Both the position numbers and the translations under genes were made by a program. Shown here piece by piece: positions 1 to 3,938 of a stretch of 5,807 nucleotides of DNA (within the stretch, counting starts at the first letter, position 1; each line of letters starts with the position of its first letter). Location: assembly GCA_043742955.1 (NCBI GenBank), contig JAYTXL010000145.1:1-5807 (forward strand), given 5' to 3'. The stretch is from JAYTXL01 sp043742955. GTDB taxonomy: Bacteria > Verrucomicrobiota > Verrucomicrobiia > Limisphaerales > JAYTXL01. Under the pieces are notes generated by a model that had not been told where the DNA came from, did no database searches, and saw only the letters and a list, made by a program, of their open reading frames with translations.

Positions 1-327
1 TTCGAGGAGCTGCTCGATGACAAAGACCGGGCCGTGCTGGCCGACAGCGCCTATCACAGCGCCGAGCATGAGGCGCATCTTATCAAACTCAACGCGCAGG
101 AGTTCCTGATGCGCAAAGCCACGCGCGGCCATCCATTGAGCGAGGCCGAGATGCAGACCAACCACGGCATCAGCCGGATGCGGGTGCGGGTGGAGCACAT
201 CTTCGCGCGCATGGCGCAGATGGGAGCCGACCTGTGTCGAAGCATCGGGCTGAAACGAGCCACGCAGCACAACCACCTCAGCAACCTGGTCTATAACATG
301 GACCGCTATGCCTGCCTGGCTCGTTGA
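1..327 (+). CDS. IS5-family transposase, C-terminal fragment (5' end outside window)
   Basis: The frame is open from base 1 to the TGA at 325-327, giving 108 residues with no N-terminus in the window. The stretch VLADSAYHS has the usual look of the region around the second catalytic Asp of IS4/IS5 DDE transposases. The block ISRMRVRVEHIFARMAQMG carries the R-x-R-V-E-H-x-F signature that holds the catalytic Glu. The tail SNLVYNMDRY is the typical C-terminal helix of the IS5 group. The protein would cut and join the ends of its own insertion sequence. The visible part has no internal stop or frameshift, so whether the IS is intact depends on sequence to the left. GTG at 34 is an internal codon, not a likely start. 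Family assignment is from recalled motifs and is fairly secure; the IS5 subgroup is not settled. Confidence 0.88.
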   Translation, partial: FEELLDDKDRAVLADSAYHSAEHEAHLIKLNAQEFLMRKATRGHPLSEAEMQTNHGISRMRVRVEHIFARMAQMGADLCRSIGLKRATQHNHLSNLVYNMDRYACLAR

Positions 328-337
328 GAGCGGCAAA

Positions 338-356
338 GGCACCTCAAAAGGGTGCC
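338..356 (+). terminator. Hairpin just after the transposase stop
   Basis: GGCACC (338-343) and GGTGCC (351-356) form a perfect 6-bp stem with a 7-nt loop, 10 nt beyond the transposase stop codon. No U-run follows, so it is only a candidate transcription end or 3' mRNA structure inside the IS. Confidence 0.3.
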
Positions 357-403
357 GAAGGCCACAGCGGACTCACTCAGACACCCCACAAACCATCCGC
401 TTG

Positions 404-421
404 GAGCAACCCGAACCTTCT
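404..421 (+). mobile_element. Possible right inverted repeat (end) of the IS5-type element
   Basis: About 75-95 bp after the transposase stop, the sequence CAACCCGAACCTTCT resembles the right end of IS5, which as I recall finishes in ...TTCGCACCTTCC. This would put the outer edge of the element near 420-421. The left end lies outside the window, so the inverted-repeat partner and target duplication cannot be checked. It is a resemblance, not a demonstration. Confidence 0.3.
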
Positions 422-459
422 GAAGCCGGAGAAGGTTGGTAAAACCGCCTTTTTTTACC
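414..459. repeat. Two adjacent short inverted repeats at the presumed IS boundary
   Basis: AACCTTCT (414-421) pairs with AGAAGGTT (430-437) around an 8-nt loop. Directly next to it, GGTAAAA (438-444) pairs with TTTTACC (453-459) around CCGCCTTT. The second is followed by CCC, not a U-run; its own right arm ends a run of seven T. Either could be a terminator that shields the next gene from IS transcription. The first overlaps the proposed IS end, so part of it may be the element's terminal repeat. Nothing else is visible between 328 and 542 except a small bulged hairpin at 503-522 (CCTTAAGAA/TTCTAAGG). Confidence 0.45.
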
Positions 460-542
460 CGCCAAACTCCGCCTCGAAATAACACCCCCTATCCAGAGGT
501 GCCCTTAAGAAGCATTCTAAGGACACTGACACAACATATTCT

Positions 543-755
543 ATGCTTCGCTTTGATGCCATTGAATTTTCTCCTGCCGCCAAGGAATCCATTCACGCTG
601 TATTCGATGAGTCAAAACGCGAGGGGCATGTCCTTACGGAGAAGAATTTACTTGGAGCATCTTGGTGGTTTGATTTTGCAGAGCGACTTAAAAAGAAGAC
701 TGGAATTTCATGGCGAACGCCCGTTGAATTAAATCCGGAGATAAACTACGAATAA
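543..755 (+). CDS. Small hypothetical protein, probably C-terminally truncated by an 11-bp duplication
   Basis: The ATG at 543 opens a 70-residue frame ending at TAA 753-755. I do not recognise the family. The product is soluble-looking: no signal peptide or membrane segment, an amphipathic start (MLRFDAIEFSPAAKESIHAV), a basic-acidic middle, and a WW pair at residues 41-42. Codon use and composition are clearly more AT-rich than in bamA, which suggests horizontal origin. No Shine-Dalgarno sits at normal spacing; AAGGA at 519-523 is about 19 nt from the ATG. The stop falls inside the second copy of an 11-bp direct repeat (741-762). Removing one copy lets the frame read on through YIAKGTMDRL, so the present stop is probably a frameshift product. 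It converges on the minus-strand gene pair. Being coding at all is a moderate call, resting on sensible amino-acid composition and on this reconstruction. Confidence 0.5.
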   Translation: MLRFDAIEFSPAAKESIHAVFDESKREGHVLTEKNLLGASWWFDFAERLKKKTGISWRTPVELNPEINYE

Positions 756-762
756 ACTACGA
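741..762 (+). repeat. 11-bp perfect tandem duplication (ATAAACTACGA x2)
   Basis: Copies lie at 741-751 and 752-762 with no spacer. Eleven is not a multiple of three, so the second copy shifts the frame of the small ORF and supplies its TAA stop. It looks like a recent slippage or repair duplication, because the two copies are identical. Confidence 0.9.
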
Positions 763-794
763 ATATATTGCGAAAGGAACAATGGACAGACTGG

Positions 795-1014
795 AATGGC
801 ACTTAATTAAGGGCAAAAATGGATGCGCCGACCCCTGTTGGAAGCCTCCGCTGCAGATTTGCAGATGAACCCCGGCTGTGCCGTTCGGAATTCTTCTGCC
901 ACCAGAGGAAATCGTGCTCGCCTTCACCCGCGCAACCTTTCGTTCCGCCGGTGGCTTTTGGGTCGTTTTACAGAGTTGGAAGCGCCATACCTCGGGGCTT
1001 AATTAAGTGCCATT
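795..1014. mobile_element. 220-bp MITE-like element with 17-bp perfect terminal inverted repeats
   Basis: AATGGCACTTAATTAAG (795-811) is repeated in perfect inverse as CTTAATTAAGTGCCATT (998-1014). Each arm includes the 10-bp palindrome CTTAATTAAG. CTGG stands immediately outside both ends (791-794 and 1015-1018), as a 4-bp target-site duplication would. One more flanking base also pairs, so the boundary could be 1 bp further out. The inside is more GC-rich than the flanks and carries no complete transposase, which fits a MITE or an internally deleted insertion sequence. One frame from 869 is open until a TAA at 1004-1006 within the right inverted repeat, the way many IS transposases end, and may be a remnant C-terminus (it includes EEIVLAFTRATFRSAGGFW). 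The IS family is not identified. Confidence 0.72.
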
Positions 1015-1017
1015 CTG

Positions 1018-1067
1018 GACTGATTATTGTGTTCATAGCCGGTCCTTTTGAGAATCAATAATTAGTC
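1018..1067. terminator. Candidate bidirectional terminator between converging genes
   Basis: GACTGATTATTG (1018-1029) and CAATAATTAGTC (1056-1067) form a 12-bp inverted repeat with one imperfect pair (a G-U pair in plus-strand RNA) around a 26-nt loop. It lies 15 nt beyond the stop of the minus-strand gene at 1083, and just past the mobile element that follows the plus-strand small ORF. No long U-run follows on either strand and the loop is large, so efficiency is uncertain. Confidence 0.38.
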
Positions 1068-1082
1068 TGCCTCTCGCTTCCG

Positions 1083-1697
1083 CTACTCCAGCTTGGGCGA
1101 GATGGAGAGGGTGACGGCGGATGCCTTGAAGGGGGTGTTGATGCTCCTCGGGTTATCGCTGGCGGAGTATTCGAGTTGGCAACAAATCCAGACCAGCCGG
1201 TCGTGGAGGAGGTAAGCCGTCCTGAAATCGATGAAGCATGATTTTGCGTCCTTGGCGAGAGTGTCGAGCATGCCGGGAAGATCGAGCGCGACGCGCCGAA
1301 TGGCGGGGGCCGTTTTGCCTGCTGGCGCCAGCAATCCCAGCAGCTCGTGCAGTGTCCGGGCCGTGGAGAGCTTTTCCAACGTCGGCGGCTCGACCGGGCA
1401 GAAGACGAAGGGCATTCTGTCTGCCGTGCGGAAAATCACATGGTCCGTATCCACATCCAGCAGTGTGAAGGGCATGTTGTCCGCGATATTTGGGCCCAGG
1501 TCTATTTTGACCTGTTTATAGCCGACATTGGATGGTTTATGCACCAGTTGCGTCAGTCCCGCCAGATCGTGGCGGCGCAACAGGGGGAGGATTTGTGCGG
1601 CGGTATAGTCCGGTTCCTTGGCCGACGGTTGCGCGCAGGCGAACTGGGCGATGAACAATAAAAGCGCCAGGCAGATGATTCTGAGGGCAGATGGCAT
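1083..1697 (-). CDS. Secreted protein of unknown function, 204 aa
   Basis: The start is the ATG at 1697-1695 and the stop TAG is at 1085-1083. The frame is also open far upstream, but this ATG is chosen because it begins a textbook signal peptide: MPSALR, a hydrophobic core (IICLALLLFIA), then a likely cut after ACA at residue 22 (ACA|QP). The cysteine there is not in a good lipobox. GAGAAA just before the ATG is a weak ribosome site. The mature part is about 180 residues, mixed alpha/beta in appearance, with Cys in FVFC, SCF and WICC and an Asp-rich segment LLDVDTDHVIF. I recognise no family. The gene follows the HEXXH protein with 43 bp between them on the same strand, so they are probably co-transcribed. 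The mature domain should act in the periplasm or outside. A partner, substrate or inhibitor of the upstream protease-like protein is conceivable but is only inference. Confidence 0.8.
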   Translation of the reverse strand: MPSALRIICLALLLFIAQFACAQPSAKEPDYTAAQILPLLRRHDLAGLTQLVHKPSNVGYKQVKIDLGPNIADNMPFTLLDVDTDHVIFRTADRMPFVFCPVEPPTLEKLSTARTLHELLGLLAPAGKTAPAIRRVALDLPGMLDTLAKDAKSCFIDFRTAYLLHDRLVWICCQLEYSASDNPRSINTPFKASAVTLSISPKLE

Positions 1698-1740
1698 TTT
1701 CTCTAGTTGCTTTCGGTTGCGGGAATTGTGACCAGACACG

Positions 1741-3210
1741 CTATGGGTCTGACGGAACCGGAACATTGACTGCCTCTGTCTGGATTTGCGCATCAAGCCC
1801 CTGGCTCGTGAACCAATCGGGATTCGCAAGGAACCATTCCAGGCTGGAACCGCCGCCGTACTTGCGGATGGTGGCCGGAAAGTGTTTGGCATTATATTTT
1901 TTGGCGATGGCCGCAAAGGCATTGTGACAATCTTGCCAGAATTTTTGTTCAAGCTCTGTCGCCTTGGCCAGAGCTTCGGCTTCGGTAGAATAAGCCTTGG
2001 TTCTGATGGTAAAGACCTTCTCGCCGTAGTATTTTGACATACGCTTGCCAGCAGACTGGAACACTTTGATGTGCGCTTTTTCATGCGCAGTCGCCTGTGC
2101 AATCGTGTTGGCGGTAATGTCTCCGTTGGATGCGCCAGGATTGCCCGTAGTCCAATGAAGCTGCGCATTGGCCACCCAGCAGGTGGTGGGAATTGTACGA
2201 ATCCGGGGGACGCATACACGACCGACATATTTTCCATTGCTGTTTTTATCGGCAATTGGCTTGGGCTTAACCGTCTCGCCTCCACCCGTGAGCCTCGACA
2301 ACCCCAGGCCACTGCTACCCTGATCCATCTTAAAAATATCCAGCGCGGACCGCGGAACAACGTTTGGCTCTCGGATATCGTAAAGATCACCCTGGCTCCC
2401 ACAGTCATCCGGGGTCTCTCGCGCTTGCACCGGAAGCCAGATTTCCTTCGTATCTGTGCCTGTCGGAGAATCGGAGTCCTGCACGTTAATGTCGCATGGG
2501 TAATCTCCTCCTATCGTGGGTGTGCCTGTGATGGTGCCATCCGTAGATATGGAAATGCCGTCGGGCAGGCCCGCAGCCGACCATCTGTATGGAGAGGTGC
2601 CACCAGTGGCCTTAACTTGAACTGCGTACCCCGACTCCTCCAAATACGGCTCGTCCACAAATCCCAGCGGCAACTTTGTTGTATTGATGGACAGGGCCTC
2701 GTCCGCGTCTTGGATTTCGATGGGCAGCGTTTTGGTAGCTTCCTGCGAGTCCGCGTCTTTCAAGGCAACAACAACAGGGTAGGTTCCGGGGGTGGCTGGA
2801 GTTCCGGCGATGGTTCCGTTTGATGACACGCTCAGGCCCGGCGGCAAATCGCTGGCCGACCAATTATAGGGGGGTGTTCCTCCGCTGGCGAAAACTTCCG
2901 TCTCGTATTCCAGCCCGACAGTGCCGTCTGGAAGTTCATCCGTGATTATTTTCAGCCTGCTGTCTAACGAGCTGCTGTCCGATGAGTCCGATAAACTGCT
3001 GCTCTGCGAGGATGACGACGACGAACTGCTTCCGGACGGGTCGCTCGAATCCGAGGAGTCGCTGCTGTCTGAGGAATCCGAGGAACTGCTGCTCTGTGAC
3101 GAGGACGATGATGAGCTGCCCTCGGGCGAATCACTCGAATCCGAGGAATCGCTGCTGTTGGAGGAGGACGAGGAAGACTCCCCGGTGCTGTCATCAAATT
3201 CGCTGTTCAT
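1741..3210 (-). CDS. Ser/Asp-rich protein with two putative Ig (He_PIG-like) domains and an HEXXH zinc-peptidase-like domain
   Basis: 489 residues, ATG at 3210-3208, TAG at 1743-1741. Residues 11-84 are almost only Ser and Asp, with a 30-residue unit seen twice. Residues about 86-167 and 173-262 are two related beta-rich domains that share GGT-x-PY-x-WSA, LP-x-G-(L/I)-S-(V/I)-S, a GTI-x-GTP block and a closing D-x-DS. This is the pattern of He_PIG putative Ig domains, often found in surface proteins. The C-terminal part holds HEKAH at 376-380 (bases 2071-2085) within a predicted helix (ATAHEKAHIKVF), preceded by a WVANAQLHW strand. The layout recalls the DUF922 type of predicted Zn-dependent protease; the third zinc ligand is not assigned (E419, E421, H429 and H443 are candidates). 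Other Cys are at 239, 270, 333, 344 and 428. No signal peptide is seen. The frame is open about 30 codons further upstream but has no ATG, GTG, TTG or CTG there and no signal-like segment. No Shine-Dalgarno precedes the ATG. Coding status is firm; protease activity is inferred. Confidence 0.87.
   Translation of the reverse strand: MNSEFDDSTGESSSSSSNSSDSSDSSDSPEGSSSSSSSQSSSSSDSSDSSDSSDSSDPSGSSSSSSSSQSSSLSDSSDSSSLDSRLKIITDELPDGTVGLEYETEVFASGGTPPYNWSASDLPPGLSVSSNGTIAGTPATPGTYPVVVALKDADSQEATKTLPIEIQDADEALSINTTKLPLGFVDEPYLEESGYAVQVKATGGTSPYRWSAAGLPDGISISTDGTITGTPTIGGDYPCDINVQDSDSPTGTDTKEIWLPVQARETPDDCGSQGDLYDIREPNVVPRSALDIFKMDQGSSGLGLSRLTGGGETVKPKPIADKNSNGKYVGRVCVPRIRTIPTTCWVANAQLHWTTGNPGASNGDITANTIAQATAHEKAHIKVFQSAGKRMSKYYGEKVFTIRTKAYSTEAEALAKATELEQKFWQDCHNAFAAIAKKYNAKHFPATIRKYGGGSSLEWFLANPDWFTSQGLDAQIQTEAVNVPVPSDP
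2980..3159 (-). repeat. 90-bp unit repeated twice, encoding the Ser/Asp region
   Basis: The segments 3070-3159 and 2980-3069 encode two similar 30-residue blocks (residues 18-47 and 48-77). Each has SSDSSDSSD, a Pro and a Gly, a poly-Ser run, Gln (Q39 and Q69), more Ser, then a Ser/Asp end. The DNA copies differ at many synonymous positions, and TCN and AGY serine codons are mixed. This suggests the protein sequence, not the DNA, is what is kept. Low-complexity Ser/Asp regions usually serve as flexible linkers or stalks. Confidence 0.7.
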
Positions 3211-3294
3211 GGGTGTGCAGGGTTTCTGAAAAGAGGTTGTGGCGTTGGCTTGAAGAAAATTTGGCTTCCATGCGGGTACACCTTTCGCCTTCGT

Positions 3295-3323
3295 TTGTTA
3301 CGCGACTTTGGCATTTTTTGCAA
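3295..3323 (-). promoter_or_regulatory. Weak candidate promoter for the HEXXH operon
   Basis: Read on the minus strand, TTGCAA (3323-3318) and TAACAA (3300-3295) are spaced by 17 bp. Each matches the sigma70 consensus only partly (4/6 and 3/6). The -35 lies inside the 16-bp palindrome, so a regulator bound there would cover it. A start near 3288 would leave a leader of roughly 80 nt. Confidence 0.22.
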
Positions 3324-3328
3324 AAAAT
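3313..3328. promoter_or_regulatory. 16-bp perfect palindrome, possible operator
   Basis: ATTTTTTGCAAAAAAT is identical to its reverse complement and lies about 100 bp upstream of the HEXXH gene start. With no loop it is more like a dimeric-protein site or a curved A-tract element than an RNA hairpin. No specific regulator is recognised. Confidence 0.35.
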
Positions 3329-3373
3329 CTGACCGGGCCACCTGCCGGCCAGTCCTCACCGGGTCGGCCATTG

Positions 3374-3423
3374 CTGGCAGCGGCGCGGAGCGGCCGCTGC
3401 CAGAGGGCGCTATCAAAGCGCCC
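3374..3423. repeat. Twin GC-rich hairpins, REP-like
   Basis: CTGGCAGCGGC (3374-3384) pairs perfectly with GCCGCTGCCAG (3393-3403) around GCGGAGCG. One base later GGGCGCT (3405-3411) pairs with AGCGCCC (3417-3423) around ATCAA. Two strong adjacent stems in a gene start region, without U-runs, look more like REP/BIME-type repeats or a structured RNA than a terminator. Copy number in the genome is unknown. Confidence 0.6.
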
Positions 3424-3490
3424 GTCCTTGTGCCTGCCGCTATCCGCACTACGTCGCTTTGGACACGGATCAAATCACGCCCTTTCAGGG

Positions 3491-3516
3491 TTCACGCATC
3501 CAAAGATCTGCGTGAA
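3491..3516. repeat. 8-bp stem inverted repeat
   Basis: TTCACGCA (3491-3498) pairs perfectly with TGCGTGAA (3509-3516) around a 10-nt loop. It follows the twin hairpins by about 70 bp and may belong to the same structured block. Confidence 0.4.
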
Positions 3517-3544
3517 GGGGGCACTGCTTGTGAAGGTGCCGATC

Positions 3545-3653
3545 AACGTCTAACACCGAACTTTTAAGGGGAAACCCGACTTCGGGTGGCACGTCGGATG
3601 GCACGTCGGATGGCACGTCGGATGGTTTCGTTCGGCGTTAAGAGTCAGACGTT
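3545..3653. repeat. Imperfect inverted repeat enclosing three 12-bp tandem repeats
   Basis: AACGTCTAACACCGAAC (3545-3561) is matched in inverse by GTTCGGCGTTA (3630-3640) plus GACGTT (3648-3653), with one mismatch and a 7-nt insertion AGAGTCA. Between the arms are three identical, contiguous units of TGGCACGTCGGA (3587-3622) and a small ACCCG/CGGGT hairpin (3574-3587). Read on the minus strand, the right side and the bases just after it would give LNIERLTLNAER. This resembles the 'TLNIER' intergenic repeats I recall from Verrucomicrobiota and Planctomycetota genomes. It is probably a non-coding repeat element. Confidence 0.6.
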
Positions 3654-3861
3654 CGATGTTCAATGTTGTGCCCGCCGCAGGTGTCTTCCGGCATCTCCAG
3701 ATTTTCCACTCGTCTGTGTGGCAGATGATCTTGGTGCGTGAGCCCTGGCTGGAGTTTTGTCGCTGCCGTACGGACGAGCGCACACATGCTCTCCTGCGCG
3801 CCGTGAGGACATCATCAACGTGCCCGGTCGAAATCGGGCGGCGACTTTCACAAAAGCCCGC

Positions 3862-3890
3862 TTGACGTTGCGGGTTGCACTCCGGCTAAT
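3862..3890 (+). promoter_or_regulatory. Candidate sigma70-type promoter of bamA
   Basis: TTGACG (3862-3867, 5/6 match) and GCTAAT (3885-3890, 4/6 match) are separated by 17 bp. Transcription would begin near 3897 and leave a leader of about 40 nt before the bamA ATG. Confidence 0.4.
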
Positions 3891-3938
3891 ACGCCGCTTC
3901 GTGCCGGGGCAATCCCGCCGGCGCTCCACATTCACCAC

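Larger units (their letters stand above)
3211..3938. other. Divergent intergenic region without a convincing gene
   Basis: This 728-bp stretch separates the starts of the minus-strand HEXXH gene and plus-strand bamA. Several short frames cross it on both strands, but they have Arg/Pro-rich shadow composition, no signal peptide or known motif, and run through hairpins and tandem repeats. I see instead an AT palindrome (3313-3328), twin GC hairpins (3374-3423), a hairpin at 3491-3516, a tandem repeat inside an inverted repeat (3545-3653), and a promoter candidate (3862-3890). A non-coding RNA cannot be excluded, but no known RNA family is recognised. Confidence 0.6.

Noticed and set aside
819..1061. 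An 80-codon plus-strand frame across the mobile element
   Set aside because: It starts inside the element, reads through its right inverted repeat and the CTGG repeat, and has no protein-like features.
1083..2408. A 441-codon minus-strand open frame covering the secreted protein and overlapping most of the HEXXH gene
   Set aside because: Only its last 204 codons look real, beginning with a signal peptide at 1697. The upstream part is Arg/Pro/Ser-rich, has no domain, and is out of frame with the well-supported HEXXH protein.
2921..3229. A very acidic plus-strand frame rich in Glu, Asp, Leu and Ser
   Set aside because: It is the complement of the Ser/Asp repeat of the HEXXH gene; its composition follows from the serine and aspartate codons on the other strand.
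3207..3567. Overlapping short frames on both strands of the intergenic region, one ending at the HEXXH start codon
   Set aside because: They run through the hairpins, are Arg/Pro/Ser-rich, lack start signals and show no motif. The ATGA overlap with the HEXXH start seems accidental.
3587..3622. The three 12-bp repeats considered as a CRISPR array
   Set aside because: The units are contiguous with no spacers and are too short; this is a simple tandem repeat.
3841..3938. GC-rich segment before bamA considered as a tRNA or other structural RNA
   Set aside because: No cloverleaf, T-loop sequence or CCA-type end can be drawn.
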